DNA of 56,506 nt from Qaidamihabitans albus (GCF_016464705.1 NZ_JAEHOB010000025.1:1-56506); one strand, 5' to 3'; numbered from the stretch's first letter, positions 1-8,777 are shown. A program made the numbers and translations. The notes: generated by a model from the letters alone, not told the origin.

Positions 1-363
1 AGACCCGGACATGCTCACCGGCGATGTGACCGGCGGCCAGTCCCTCACCGGCCTCCGCCAGTGGCGCGGGACGGACCCTCACCGCCGACCTCCCGTCCGG
101 GCTGGGTCGCCTCCGCCTCCGCCAGCGCCCCCGGATCCCACCGCCGAGAGGTGCAGCTCCTCACGCAGGAACCCGGTGATGCCGCGATACCCCAGACCTA
201 CGGCCATACCCCGCCGCACTGCTTCCCCCAGCGCCTCCAGCATGCGGGCGTGGTGGCAGCGCGCCACGGCCTCACCCTCGATCAGGGCCGCGGCCAGCTC
301 CCGATCACTCACCTGCCACCACGCCGACACGGCAGCAGCAGAAGAGGTCATCGTCTCCGGCAC
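1..363 (-). pseudogene. DUF222/13E12-type HNH protein, 5' remnant with two frameshifts
   Basis: The N-terminal part (about 65 residues from 363 or the ATG at 351, including IEGEAVARCHHARMLEAL and the GYRGITGFLREELHLSA stretch) matches what I know of the DUF222/REP13E12 family, whose full proteins end in an HNH nuclease domain. Homology then continues in a second frame (EATQPGREVGGEG, about 80-115) and in a third (LAEAGEGLAAGHIAGEHVRV, about 1-65), so at least two indels break it, and the window edge cuts it off. The HNH domain is not in view. A LexA-type box lies just upstream, as known for mycobacterial 13E12 genes. Either a decayed gene or sequencing errors. Confidence 0.7.
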
Positions 364-384
364 ACACCGAGCCTACCAAAACTA

Positions 385-400
385 TCGAACACATGTTCGA
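385..400. promoter_or_regulatory. LexA (SOS) box
   Basis: TCGAACACATGTTCGA is a perfect actinobacterial SOS box of the form TCGAAC-N4-GTTCGA. It sits 22 bp upstream of the first possible start of the DUF222 remnant and just upstream of a minus-strand -10-like TAGGCT (375-370). REP13E12 genes are known LexA regulon members in Mycobacterium, so site and gene support each other. Confidence 0.85.
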
Positions 401-448
401 CACCTTCGGGTGAGACGCGTGTCGGCTGGGTTGCCCGGTCGAGCCGGT

Positions 449-1081
449 TCAGCTGCCGGCCCGGGTGAATGTCACATGCGCGACTCCGCTTGGCGAGGAG
501 GTGGCCTCGATCTCGTAGTTCTCTTCGAGGCCCTCCAGTCCGTCCCAGAGCCGCACGCCCCGGCCGAGCAGGATCGGGACCAGCACCGTGTGCATGTAGT
601 CGACGAGCCCGGCAGCGAGGAAGTCGCGAATCATGGTGGGACCTCCGCCGATGCGTACGTCCTTGCCGCCCGCAGCCTCGCGGGCCGTCTTGAGCGCCTC
701 GTCGGGCGAAGCGTCGATGAAGTGGAACGTCGTGCCGCCCTCCATCTCGATCGACGGGCGAGTGTGATGAGTGAGGACGAACACCGGTGTGTGGAACGGC
801 GGGTTCGGACCCCACGCACCCTTCCACTCCGGGTCCTCGTGCCATCCGGGGTGGCCGAACTTCCCTGCACCCATGATCTCGGCGCCGATCCCCGGATCGT
901 ACTGCTGGACGAAAGCGTCATCGACGCCGCCGCTGCCACCGGGCCGCCACCACCGGGTGGCGAACATCCATTCGTGCAGCCTTTCCCCGGCATGACCGAA
1001 ATGTGCCTCGTGACTCTGCCCCTCACCGGTGCCGAAGCCGTCGAGTGAGATGGCGAAGTTGTGGACGCGGGCGCGTGACAT
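449..1081 (-). CDS. RibD C-terminal/dihydrofolate-reductase-like protein
   Basis: A 210-residue stand-alone DHFR-like fold protein of the RibD C-terminal domain family. The N-terminal SISLDGF-type strand (residues 11-16), the KDVRIGGGP nucleotide-binding loop (about 140-147) and the VPILLGRGVRLW strand (about 168) are the family landmarks. Start chosen at the ATG at 1081 because a GAAGGAG ribosome site lies 8 nt upstream; an upstream in-frame ATG at 1111 lacks one. Substrate unknown; such proteins are NADPH-dependent reductases by fold. It is divergent from a LysR gene, which may regulate it. Four further relatives occur in the window. Confidence 0.85.
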   Translation of the reverse strand: MSRARVHNFAISLDGFGTGEGQSHEAHFGHAGERLHEWMFATRWWRPGGSGGVDDAFVQQYDPGIGAEIMGAGKFGHPGWHEDPEWKGAWGPNPPFHTPVFVLTHHTRPSIEMEGGTTFHFIDASPDEALKTAREAAGGKDVRIGGGPTMIRDFLAAGLVDYMHTVLVPILLGRGVRLWDGLEGLEENYEIEATSSPSGVAHVTFTRAGS

Positions 1082-1191
1082 GGCCGGTGCTCCTTCGGTG
1101 TTCGGGGGCATTGGTTTGCTCGACCAAGTCGGTCAGATTGCCGACGTGGTGCGGCAGGGTCGGGGTCATGCCACTGAGCGTGCGACGGAGC

Positions 1192-1230
1192 GACTCATAC
1201 GTCTAATGTCAATGCTCATGCAGACTCATA
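1192..1230. promoter_or_regulatory. Two direct GACTCATA repeats between the RibD-like and LysR genes
   Basis: GACTCATA occurs at 1192-1199 and 1223-1230, 31 bp apart (about three helical turns), inside the 163-bp divergent intergenic region. This spacing suits a regulator binding one face of DNA, plausibly the LysR protein encoded next door, but no direct evidence of binding exists. Confidence 0.35.
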
Positions 1231-1244
1231 GATAGGGTCGATAC

Positions 1245-2135
1245 ATGCTGGATGTCACCCGCCTGCGCGTGATCGACGCGGTCGCGCGGCACGGCTCGGT
1301 CACCGCGGCTGCGAGGGAGTTGCACTACACGCAGCCGACGGTCAGTCACCACCTCGCCAGGCTCGAGGCTGAGACCGGCGCGCAGCTGCTGCAGCGGACC
1401 GGGCGCGGGATCAGGCTCACCCCCGCCGGGCAGCTGCTGGCCTTCCGGGCGACCGAGATCCTCGGGCGAATCGATGCCGCCGACGCCGAACTGTCCGCAC
1501 ACGTAGGACTGAGCGCCGGGCGGGTGCGCCTGGCCAGCTTCTCGTCCGTGATCGGCTCGCTCATCCCGCGGGCGGTGGCGGCGCTGACCGACAAGCATCC
1601 CGGCCTGCAGATCGGCCTGACGGACACGCAGCCACCCGAGGCATTGGAAATGCTGCGTACCGGCAGGATCGACGTCGCGGTCATCTTCCGCTACGACGAC
1701 ACCGACCCCGAACCGGACGACGTTCGCCTGCATCACCTGCTCGACGATCCGCTGTACCTGCTGTCCACCCGACGCGGGCACTCGCTGGACAGCCTGCGCG
1801 ACGCCACCTGGATCGCCGGCTGCGACCGGTGCCGCAGCCACCTGTTGTCGATATGCGCCGGTCGAGGGTTCGAACCCAGGATCGGCTACACCTCCGACGA
1901 CATGGTCGTCATGCAGGCGCTGGTCGCCGCCGGCCTTGGCGTGACGACCAGCCCCGGGCTGGCCCTGCGCGCCCACCGCGTCAAGGGCATCGTGGCGAGC
2001 GAAGTGCCCGGATCGCGCCAGCACATCTACGCGGCGACCTACGGCGAACCACCCGACCCGCCCGCCACCACCGCGCTCCTGGCAGCACTCACCGAAGCCG
2101 CGGCATCGGTCGGCGATGTCCGGCCAGCGGACTGA
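1245..2135 (+). CDS. LysR-family transcriptional regulator
   Basis: A 296-residue LysR-type regulator of normal length. Residues 1-60 form the winged HTH (LRVIDAVARHGSVTAAARELHYTQPTVSHHLARLE type), followed by a linker helix and a periplasmic-binding-protein-like effector domain from about residue 88. The ATG at 1245 has no strong ribosome site; a short leader is possible. Transcribed away from the RibD-like gene at 449-1081, the usual arrangement for LysR control of a divergent target. The co-inducer cannot be predicted from sequence. Confidence 0.9.
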   Translation: MLDVTRLRVIDAVARHGSVTAAARELHYTQPTVSHHLARLEAETGAQLLQRTGRGIRLTPAGQLLAFRATEILGRIDAADAELSAHVGLSAGRVRLASFSSVIGSLIPRAVAALTDKHPGLQIGLTDTQPPEALEMLRTGRIDVAVIFRYDDTDPEPDDVRLHHLLDDPLYLLSTRRGHSLDSLRDATWIAGCDRCRSHLLSICAGRGFEPRIGYTSDDMVVMQALVAAGLGVTTSPGLALRAHRVKGIVASEVPGSRQHIYAATYGEPPDPPATTALLAALTEAAASVGDVRPAD

Positions 2136-2171
2136 TCACTGCGCGGGGCAACCAGACTGCGCCATCGACGA

Positions 2172-2216
2172 GCCCGCCCGTGGTGCCCCGCAACGAGCGG
2201 GGCACCACGGGCGGGC
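2172..2216. terminator. Bidirectional hairpin terminator
   Basis: A perfect 20-bp stem (2172-2191 with 2197-2216) and a 5-nt loop lie between the convergent LysR and PQQ-dehydrogenase genes. There is no strong T tract, typical of high-G+C hosts, but position and stability make a shared terminator likely. Confidence 0.75.
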
Positions 2217-2231
2217 GAATGCCGTGCGATG

Positions 2232-4346
2232 TCAGCCGGTCGGCTCCAGTGCGACCTCGGCGTGACCGGTGAGCGCGGGCACGCCGTCGGCACCCGGGTC
2301 GGTGTAGGTCGCGTGGAACACGCCGCGCAGGTCGTCGTGCTCCGGGTCGTGGCCGCTCGGCTCCGTGGTCTGGATGGACCCGGTGCACCCGGCTGCCGTC
2401 GTCTGCCCGTGACCGTGGTCGTCGTGGCCCAGGATGTAGGCCACCTCGACCCGCGAGCAGTCGACCGGCTGGTCGTCGGCGACCTTCACCTCGAACTCGA
2501 CCGTGTCACCGAAGGCGAAGGGCTGCCCCTCGACGGGCTTGACGAGCTCCACCACTGGCGCGGCGTTGCCGACCACGACCTCGACTTCGGCCGAGGCCGA
2601 GCGGCCGCGGTGCTTACCGCCGACGTCGGTCACCTTCAGCGTCGAGGTGTAGACGCCGTTCTCCTGGTACGTGTGCGTGGGGTTGGCCCGCCGGGAGTCG
2701 ACCGTGCCGTCGGAGTCGAAGTCCCACTCGTACCGCAGCCGGTCGCCCTCGGGGTCGTGGGTGCCTTCGCTGGAGAACGAGACGGTGAGCGGAGCATGCC
2801 CGCTGGTCACGTCGGCCGATGCCTTCGGTTCCGGCGTGTGGTTGCCGTTCGGCCCGATGTAGTCGATCCGGGCCAGCTGCGCCTCCGGAAGCTCCGCGAA
2901 GTAGCCCTTGCCGTACTCCAGGATGTAGAGCGCGCCGTTGGGACCGAACTCCATGTCGATCACACCGAACACCGGGATCGACGGGACCACGTCCTCGATG
3001 GAGGCGACCCCGCCGTCGTCGCCGAGGCGGAACGCCTTGATGTAGTCGCGGGTCCACTCGTAGAACAGCGGCGCCCCGTCGTAGTACTCGGGCCACGCCA
3101 CCGGCGCCCGCCCGCGCGTGTCCGCCGGGTCGAAGTCGTAGGCCGGTCCCGCCATGGGGCCGATCCCGCCGGTGCCGAGTTCCGGGAACCGCTCGGACTC
3201 GCTGTAGGAGTACCACACCTCGGGCTGCTCGACCGGCGGCAGCTCGGTCAGGCCGGTGTTGTTCGGCGAGTCGTTCACCGGTGCGGAACAGTCGAACGGC
3301 TCCCCCGACTGCTGGGTGGCGAAGTCGTAGTCCACATAGGGCATGTCCGGCGTGACGCAGTAGGGCCAGCCGTAGTTGCCCGCGTCACGCGCCACGACCC
3401 AGCGGCCCTGCCCGGCAGGCCCGCGCTGCGGGTCGGGTGACCCGGCGTCCGGCGAGTAGTCGGCGACGTAGAGGTCACCGGTCTCCTTGTTGACCTCGAT
3501 GCGGAACGGGTTCCGCAGGCCCATCAGGTAGATCTCCGGGCGCGCGCCCGAGGTGCCCGGCTCGAAGAGGTTCCCTTCCGGGATCGAGTAGGAGCCGTCC
3601 TCGTTCACGTGGATGCGCAGCACCTTGCCCCGCAGGTCGTTCGTGTTCGCGGAGGTGCGCTGGGCGTCGAACGCGGGGTTGCGGTTCGCGCGCTCGTCGA
3701 TGGGGGCGTAGCCATCGGACTCGAACGGGTTGGTGTCGTCACCGGTCGACAGGTACAGGTTTCCCTCGCCGTCGAAGACGATGTCGCCGCCGACGTGGCA
3801 GCAGATGCCGCGATCTTCCTTGACCTCAAGGATCTGCTGCTCGGTGGTCAGGTCGAGCTTGTCGCCGACCAGCTGGAACCGGGACAGGCGCTGGACTCCC
3901 TCGAACGGCGCGAAGTCCGCCGGTGTACCGGTCGTCGGCGCGTCGCCCTCGTTGACGTCCGGTGTGGACGGGTCGTCGGTGGGCGTGTCCATCGGGGGTG
4001 CGTAGTAGAGGTACACCCACCGGTTGCTCTTGCCGTCGAAACCGGGGTCGACGGCGACGCTCTGCAGCCCTTCCTCGTCGTGGCTGTAGACGTCCAGCTC
4101 CGCGGCGAGCTTGTTCAGGCCGGTGTCCGGGTCGTTCAGCCAGAGTTCGCCGGCACGGGTGGTGTGCAGCACCCGGCCGTCCGGCACGACCGCGAGATCG
4201 ATCGGCTCACCGGGGGTGTCGTTGAGCGTCACCTTCTGGAACGCCGCGTCGTCGGGCCGCGCGGGCTCCGCCGTCGACGCCGGCGGCGCTATGGCGAGGG
4301 CGACCCCCGCTGCGGCGAGCGTTGCCACCATGCGTGATCTGCGCAT
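2232..4346 (-). CDS. Secreted PQQ-dependent sugar dehydrogenase-like protein with PKD domain
   Basis: About 704 residues. A Sec signal peptide (residues 1 to about 26, ending STA) leads into a six-bladed propeller of the glucose/sorbosone dehydrogenase family (about 35-480; PDGRVL, GGDIVFDGEGNLYLSTGDD and GLRNPFRIEV motifs), then a PKD domain (about 510-590, WDFDSDGTVDSRRANPTHTY) and a C-terminal beta-rich segment. It should oxidise sugars outside the cell, but the substrate is unknown and PQQ use is inferred from the family. Start set at the ATG 4346 with GAGG about 10 nt upstream rather than the in-frame GTG at 4352. Lies 79 bp downstream of the isomerase gene, probably one operon. Confidence 0.88.
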   Translation of the reverse strand: MRRSRMVATLAAAGVALAIAPPASTAEPARPDDAAFQKVTLNDTPGEPIDLAVVPDGRVLHTTRAGELWLNDPDTGLNKLAAELDVYSHDEEGLQSVAVDPGFDGKSNRWVYLYYAPPMDTPTDDPSTPDVNEGDAPTTGTPADFAPFEGVQRLSRFQLVGDKLDLTTEQQILEVKEDRGICCHVGGDIVFDGEGNLYLSTGDDTNPFESDGYAPIDERANRNPAFDAQRTSANTNDLRGKVLRIHVNEDGSYSIPEGNLFEPGTSGARPEIYLMGLRNPFRIEVNKETGDLYVADYSPDAGSPDPQRGPAGQGRWVVARDAGNYGWPYCVTPDMPYVDYDFATQQSGEPFDCSAPVNDSPNNTGLTELPPVEQPEVWYSYSESERFPELGTGGIGPMAGPAYDFDPADTRGRAPVAWPEYYDGAPLFYEWTRDYIKAFRLGDDGGVASIEDVVPSIPVFGVIDMEFGPNGALYILEYGKGYFAELPEAQLARIDYIGPNGNHTPEPKASADVTSGHAPLTVSFSSEGTHDPEGDRLRYEWDFDSDGTVDSRRANPTHTYQENGVYTSTLKVTDVGGKHRGRSASAEVEVVVGNAAPVVELVKPVEGQPFAFGDTVEFEVKVADDQPVDCSRVEVAYILGHDDHGHGQTTAAGCTGSIQTTEPSGHDPEHDDLRGVFHATYTDPGADGVPALTGHAEVALEPTG

Positions 4347-4425
4347 GGTCACCTACCTCTCATCACTGTTCGGTCGGGTGGGGACGGTTCGATCGAGGAG
4401 GGGATCCGGTCGGATCGGCCCTGCC

Positions 4426-5385
4426 TCAGGTACGCAGATCACGGAGGTAGCGGTAGCCGACCTCGGCGCTCCGCAGCGGGCTCACGTCCGGGGTGTCGTT
4501 CTCGACGATGTACTCGAGCACCGAATGAGCCCGGAGGATCCGCGGGAAGTCGATCATGCCGGTACCGAGATCGGCCATGTCGCCGCTGTCGGCGTGCCGG
4601 TCCTTGACGTGGTACTGCAGGACCCGCTGCGGCGCGCGGCGGATGACGTCGATGGCGAAGCCCTCGGGGTCGGCGGCGCCGTCGCCGCTCTCGATCCCGC
4701 CCCGGACCACCCAGTACAGGTCGATCTCCAGGTGCACCAGCGAGGGGTCCAGCTCGGCGGTGAGCACGTCCCACGGGGTCCTGCCACCGCCGAGGTCGAT
4801 GGTGAACTCGTGCGCGTGGTTGTGGTACCCGTAGCGCAGCCCGGCCGACCGTGCGACCTCCGCCTCCTGGTTCATCTCCTCGGCCCAGCGGCTCCAGTCG
4901 TCGGCACTGGACGAGTTCAGATACGGCACGACCATGAACGACTGGCCGAGGGTGGCGGCGTTGGCGACCTTGGTGTCCAGGTCCTGCCGGTTCGCGCTGA
5001 TGCCGTCATGGCTCGAGGTCGCCGAGATCCCGAGGTCGTCGTAGAAGGCACGCAGCTCCCCGGCGGTGCGGCCGAAGTAGCCGAGGGCCTGCTCGACCTT
5101 GGGGTACCCGAGGTCGGCGATGGAGCGCAGCGTGGCGTCGAACCCTGGCGAGCCCCACAGCGCGTCGCGCAACGTCCACAGCTGGATGCTGATCAGGCCG
5201 GGTGGAACGTGCGGCCTGCCGGTCGCGCGGCCTGCGGCGTGTGCGGGCGCCGCACCGATGCCCGCGGCGAGCAGCCCCGCCCCGACGACACCGGACAGCG
5301 CTCCGCGCAGCACGGCACGGCGGTTCGTTCCGCGTTCGGCGAGCGAGCGCCCCAGCGCCGCGTCACCGTCGAATCCGTAACACAT
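4426..5385 (-). CDS. Tat-exported sugar phosphate isomerase/epimerase-like TIM barrel
   Basis: 319 residues. A twin-arginine signal (NRRAVLRG, residues 21-28, hydrophobic stretch, AHA cleavage near 50) precedes a xylose-isomerase-like TIM barrel (LISIQLWTLRD at the barrel start; GYHNHAHEF and HLEIDLYWVV carry likely metal ligands; QYHVKDRH near the end). Start at ATG 5385 has a good GGTAGGAG site. Exported members of this family sit with secreted sugar dehydrogenases in actinobacteria, so joint processing of an extracellular sugar is inferred. The substrate is not known. Confidence 0.87.
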   Translation of the reverse strand: MCYGFDGDAALGRSLAERGTNRRAVLRGALSGVVGAGLLAAGIGAAPAHAAGRATGRPHVPPGLISIQLWTLRDALWGSPGFDATLRSIADLGYPKVEQALGYFGRTAGELRAFYDDLGISATSSHDGISANRQDLDTKVANAATLGQSFMVVPYLNSSSADDWSRWAEEMNQEAEVARSAGLRYGYHNHAHEFTIDLGGGRTPWDVLTAELDPSLVHLEIDLYWVVRGGIESGDGAADPEGFAIDVIRRAPQRVLQYHVKDRHADSGDMADLGTGMIDFPRILRAHSVLEYIVENDTPDVSPLRSAEVGYRYLRDLRT

Positions 5386-5512
5386 GGTGGCTCCTACCTT
5401 CTCTCGATCGGTGGTGCTGAAAGCGGCATCGTCGGAGCCCCCCTCGGGCGCAGCGCCCGCCGCCGGGCGTCCCGTGACCGGCAACTGTCCGCTGGGTTTC
5501 GTATGACCGGGA

Positions 5513-5541
5513 ACACTAAGCGGACTTTTGATTACGGTCAA
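5513..5541 (-). promoter_or_regulatory. Promoter of the isomerase/dehydrogenase operon
   Basis: On the minus strand TTGACC (5541-5536) and TAGTGT (5518-5513) are separated by exactly 17 bp, a good SigA-type promoter. It implies a leader of about 120 nt before the ATG at 5385. Confidence 0.55.
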
Positions 5542-5595
5542 CATAGGTTTGCCCAGGTTGAACTGAAGAGCGATCTTCTGGATCACATCCGGCGT

Positions 5596-5617
5596 CAAGT
5601 TACCGCCAAGTAACTTG
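5596..5617. promoter_or_regulatory. Palindromic operator candidate CAAGTTAC-N6-GTAACTTG
   Basis: Perfect 8-bp arms with a 6-bp spacer lie about 55 bp upstream of the -35 box of the isomerase operon. The position fits an activator or a sugar-responsive repressor. The cognate regulator is not obvious in the window. Confidence 0.45.
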
Positions 5618-5623
5618 CCGATG

Positions 5624-5677
5624 CTCGTGAGTGCGCACGCGAGTTAGAACACTGTTACGCATTCACGACCGGTGACC
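5624..5677 (-). repeat. Dispersed palindromic repeat, copy 1
   Basis: A 54-nt copy in the orientation opposite to the other three, differing at one position (ATTCAC for ACTCAC) and lacking the outer 8 nt at one end. It lies 44 bp downstream of the TetR gene stop (5722) and upstream of the isomerase promoter region. See copies at 36009, 45050 and 51847. Confidence 0.85.
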
Positions 5678-5721
5678 GGCACCAGTCGAGATGACGGATA
5701 CGCCCGCTGCCACCGGCGAGG

Positions 5722-6303
5722 TCACTCGCGGCTGTCGGCGCCGAGTACCAGGTCGACGAACGCCTCCATCGCCTCGTCGGCCGCCCGCACGTCACCGGTG
5801 ACGAGCACATCGTGGAGCAGGCCGCGTGCGACGGCGAGACCGAGGCGGGCATGCACCCTGGCGGACGCCGGGTCGTGGCCTGCGCGCTCCAGCAGTCCGG
5901 TCAGCGCGTCGAGCCACGGACCGACCAGGTTCGCCCGCAACGCCTCCGCGTGCGGCTGTGCCTGCATGGCATGAGCCGACAGTTCGAAGAACAGTGGCCC
6001 GTACCGCAGCGCGGGCCCGACAACGAGAGACCAGAAGCGCAGCACCGCCACGCGCGGGGCGACATCCGCGGCGTCGGCCAAGGCTTCGAGAGTGTCCCGT
6101 TGCCCGCGTTCGACGACATCGACGATCTCGGCGAGCAGTCCCTCGCGTGAGCCGAAGTGGTAGATGAGCATGCGGTGGCTGGTGCCGATCGCCGCCGCGA
6201 GCCCGCGCAGGCTCCGGTCGGTCACACCGTTGTCCGCGAGGTGCTCGATCGCCGCGTGCAGCAACCGGTCCCGCCCGGCGACCGTGGTCGCTCCATCCCG
6301 CAT
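5722..6303 (-). CDS. TetR-family transcriptional regulator
   Basis: 193 residues with a TetR N-terminal HTH (about residues 10-55: RDRLLHAAIEHLADNGV, then LRGLAAAIGTSHRMLIYHFGSREGLL) and a divergent alpha-helical ligand domain. Its start codon at 6303 overlaps a perfect 16-bp palindrome, so it very probably represses itself and the divergent SRPBCC gene at 6342. The ligand is unknown. Confidence 0.9.
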   Translation of the reverse strand: MRDGATTVAGRDRLLHAAIEHLADNGVTDRSLRGLAAAIGTSHRMLIYHFGSREGLLAEIVDVVERGQRDTLEALADAADVAPRVAVLRFWSLVVGPALRYGPLFFELSAHAMQAQPHAEALRANLVGPWLDALTGLLERAGHDPASARVHARLGLAVARGLLHDVLVTGDVRAADEAMEAFVDLVLGADSRE

Positions 6304-6318
6304 GTACCATATGGTACA
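6303..6318. promoter_or_regulatory. TetR operator TGTACCATATGGTACA
   Basis: A perfect 16-bp palindrome in the 38-bp gap between the divergent TetR and SRPBCC genes, touching the TetR start codon. The short gap implies that both promoters overlap the site. Confidence 0.75.
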
Positions 6319-6341
6319 GACGGCGAGCCGGAGGTGCGCTG

Positions 6342-6788
6342 ATGGTTGTCACGGCGGAGGAAGACGTCGACGCGGCACCGGCGGCACTGTGGGCGATCCT
6401 GGCGGATCCGGAGGCATGGCCGCGGTGGACGGGGTCCATCGACAACGTCGAGGTGCTCGACGGGAACCTGCACCTCGGGTCGCGGGTGCGGATCACCCAG
6501 CCCGGGATGTGGCCGCTGCTGTGGACCGTCTCCGAGTTCGAGCCGGGACGGGCTCTCACCTGCACCGCATCGGCGGGCGGGGTCGGCACCGCCGCGTCCC
6601 ACACGGTCGGCCCGCTGGACGGGGGACGGCGGAGCCGCCTGCACCTCGGACTGACGCAGCGCGGAGTGATGGCGCCCGTGGTCTCGCTGTTGCTCGGCCA
6701 CCGCGTGCGCCGCTACGTCCGGCTCGAGGCCGCGGGCCTCAAGGCCGCCGCCGAGGACCACGCCCGGCGAGCGGCAGGCGAACACTGA
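6342..6788 (+). CDS. SRPBCC-family (START-like) protein
   Basis: 148 residues of the polyketide-cyclase/SRPBCC fold: an N-terminal strand and helix (VTAEEDVDAAPAALWAILADPEAWPRWT) followed by an antiparallel sheet and a long C-terminal helix that would close a hydrophobic ligand pocket. GGAGG lies 7 nt before the ATG. Probably controlled by the adjacent divergent TetR. Whether it is enzymatic or a ligand carrier cannot be told. Confidence 0.85.
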   Translation: MVVTAEEDVDAAPAALWAILADPEAWPRWTGSIDNVEVLDGNLHLGSRVRITQPGMWPLLWTVSEFEPGRALTCTASAGGVGTAASHTVGPLDGGRRSRLHLGLTQRGVMAPVVSLLLGHRVRRYVRLEAAGLKAAAEDHARRAAGEH

Positions 6789-6828
6789 CGGCCGATGACC
6801 AGGCCCCGGGCCGGTGAGGCGGTGCGGC

Positions 6829-7701
6829 TCAGCCGGGACGCAGGGTGGTCTTCGCCTCGCCGGTGGCGGGATCGTGGGGAAAGGACAGATGCTGATGGAT
6901 CATCAGCCAAGCGCCGTCTCTCCGTTCGAACACCCGGGTCCCGCGTGACCAGGTGTCGACGGTCTCGCCGGAGCCGTCCTCGACCCGGACGTGGTTGAGT
7001 CCCCACGTGACGGCGATGTCGCCCCGGACGAGGATCTTCAGGTCGGGTACGTCCAAGCTGACGGAGGCGTCGGCGGCCGCCGCGAGGCCGCGCGCGCAAA
7101 CCTCCCGCACCGCCTCGGCCCCGACGTACTGAAGGGGCTCGTCGTGCTCGTAAGAGACGACGTCACCGGCGATGCGGGCCATCATCCCGTCCAGGTCCTT
7201 CGCCGCGGTTTCGTTGAACCAGTTCCGGTGCAACAGGCGCACCTCCTCCTCGGCCTGCTCGGGGTCGGCGCCGTCCTGCCGATCGCCGTCCTGGGGTGGA
7301 GCCGGGTCGGCGAGGGGGAACGAGTGATGCTCGTGTGCGACGACCCATCGGCCGTCCTGCTTGCGCAGGCCGAGCGTCAGCCGCAGGCGGTTCTCCGGGT
7401 CGGCGGCGAGGTCCTCCGGTGTGCCGCAGCGCAGCAGGGCGTAGGCGAAGGCGACATCGTCACCCGCGACGATGTCGAGCGATTCGATGTCGAACGAGGC
7501 GCCTTGCGCCTGCCAGCCGAAGAACGGAGGCCAGGTCTCGCGGTAGGCATCGATGCCGCGCACGCCGCGGTGGGGTGGTGGCACGTCGAACATCACGATG
7601 TCCGTGGCGTGGTCGGCGAGGACACCGTTCATGTCGCCGGAATGCACTGCTGCCGCCCAGCGCTCGATCAGGGTCCGGATCTGCTTTTCGTCTGCGGGCA
7701 T
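6829..7701 (-). CDS. Tandem SnoaL-like (NTF2-fold) protein
   Basis: 290 residues made of two SnoaL/NTF2-like domains: about 1-140 (ERWAAAVHSGDMNGVLADHATDIVMFDVPPP) and about 150-285 (HRNWFNETAAKDLDGMMARIAGDVVSYEHDEP). Both keep the helix, strand and cone-shaped pocket pattern, including the DGRWVVAHEHHSFP and DGAWLMIHQHLSFP strands, so the protein probably arose by domain duplication. Calcium/calmodulin-kinase-association-type SnoaL_3 proteins look like this. Downstream of the ECF sigma gene (72-bp gap), whose own C-terminus is SnoaL-like, so a functional link is plausible. Confidence 0.8.
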   Translation of the reverse strand: MPADEKQIRTLIERWAAAVHSGDMNGVLADHATDIVMFDVPPPHRGVRGIDAYRETWPPFFGWQAQGASFDIESLDIVAGDDVAFAYALLRCGTPEDLAADPENRLRLTLGLRKQDGRWVVAHEHHSFPLADPAPPQDGDRQDGADPEQAEEEVRLLHRNWFNETAAKDLDGMMARIAGDVVSYEHDEPLQYVGAEAVREVCARGLAAAADASVSLDVPDLKILVRGDIAVTWGLNHVRVEDGSGETVDTWSRGTRVFERRDGAWLMIHQHLSFPHDPATGEAKTTLRPG

Positions 7702-7772
7702 CGCGCTTCGTCCCTTCCAGTGGAAGCTCTGTCAGGACTACAACCCGCGCGGATCCGGAAAATCATCGCGAG

Positions 7773-8777
7773 TCACCGCATCGATTTCGGCAGCTCCGCC
7801 GGCAGGCCGAACGCGGTGAGGTCGGCATCCAGGAACGAGACCACCTCGGCCACCCGCCGGCCACGCAGGACCACCAGGTCCAGGCCCGCCGCGGCATGGA
7901 CGGCCCTGCTGTCGTCCCACATGTACGTGCCGAAGGCGAGGTGCCCGTTGGCCCACGTCGGCAGAAAGCGCCAACGATGCCTCAGGGGTCCCTCGAGCAG
8001 GAAACGGCGAATTCCGTCGTGACCGGCGTACCACGCCGGCAGCGGCGGCATCGCGTACTTCGCGTCCTCGGTCAGCATGGCGACGATCGCGTCGACGTCC
8101 CCGGCCTCCCACGCGCTCATGTACCGCCGGGCGACCTCGCGTACGGACCCGTCGCCGAGCGCTTCCAGGGTTCCCTGCTGCGTGGCCTCCGGCAGCAGTC
8201 CGGCCATCGTCCTCCGGGCCCGCTGGAGGCTGCTGTTGACCGCGGCGACCGTGCTCTCCAGCACGTCGGCGACCTCGCCGGCGGCGTAGCCGAGCACGTC
8301 GCGGAGGAGCAGGACCGCCCGCTGCGCCGGCGACAGGTGTTGCAGGGCGGCGACGAAGGCCAGCTCCACGCTCTCCCGCGCCACGACCCGCTCCTCCGGG
8401 GTCAGTTCCGTCGTCCAGCTCATCAGCCGGTCCGGGTACGGTTCGAGCCAGACGGCCTCGGCCACGGCCGCGCCTTCGGGACCGAGATCGGTGGGCAGCG
8501 CGCGGCGGCCCCGTCGCTCGATGAGCGTCAACGACCTGTTCGTCGCGATCTTGTACAGCCACGGCCGGATCGACCCGCGGTCCTCGAACCGTCCCAAACC
8601 TCGCCAGGCCCGATCGAACGTCTCCTGCACCGCGTCGTCCGCGTCATGGACGGAGCCGAGCATCCGATAGCAGTGCGCGCGCAACTCCTCCCGCAACGGC
8701 CCCACAAGCCGGCCGAAGGCCTCGTCGTCACCGGCGCGCGCCGCGGCCAGCAGATCCGCCGCCGTCGCCTCGTCCAT
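7773..8777 (-). CDS. ECF sigma factor with C-terminal SnoaL-like domain
   Basis: 334 residues. Sigma region 2 (residues about 15-85: [25 protein letters not shown]) and region 4 (about 130-185: [26 protein letters not shown]) are followed by a SnoaL-like domain (about 205-325). This architecture matches the TIGR02960/SigX5-type ECF group, where the tail modulates activity in place of a classical anti-sigma factor. ATG 8777 is preferred to the GTG at 8798 because AGAGGG lies 7 nt upstream. The promoter targets are not visible. Confidence 0.88.
   Translation of the reverse strand: MDEATAADLLAAARAGDDEAFGRLVGPLREELRAHCYRMLGSVHDADDAVQETFDRAWRGLGRFEDRGSIRPWLYKIATNRSLTLIERRGRRALPTDLGPEGAAVAEAVWLEPYPDRLMSWTTELTPEERVVARESVELAFVAALQHLSPAQRAVLLLRDVLGYAAGEVADVLESTVAAVNSSLQRARRTMAGLLPEATQQGTLEALGDGSVREVARRYMSAWEAGDVDAIVAMLTEDAKYAMPPLPAWYAGHDGIRRFLLEGPLRHRWRFLPTWANGHLAFGTYMWDDSRAVHAAAGLDLVVLRGRRVAEVVSFLDADLTAFGLPAELPKSMR

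Noticed and set aside
1864-1878. GGGTTCGAACCC, another T-loop-like string
   Set aside because: It lies inside the LysR coding region, in frame, and no cloverleaf forms.
2229-3440. 403-codon plus-strand open frame opposite the PQQ dehydrogenase
   Set aside because: Shadow frame of a real gene in high-G+C DNA; composition rich in Arg, Val and Gly without any family landmarks.
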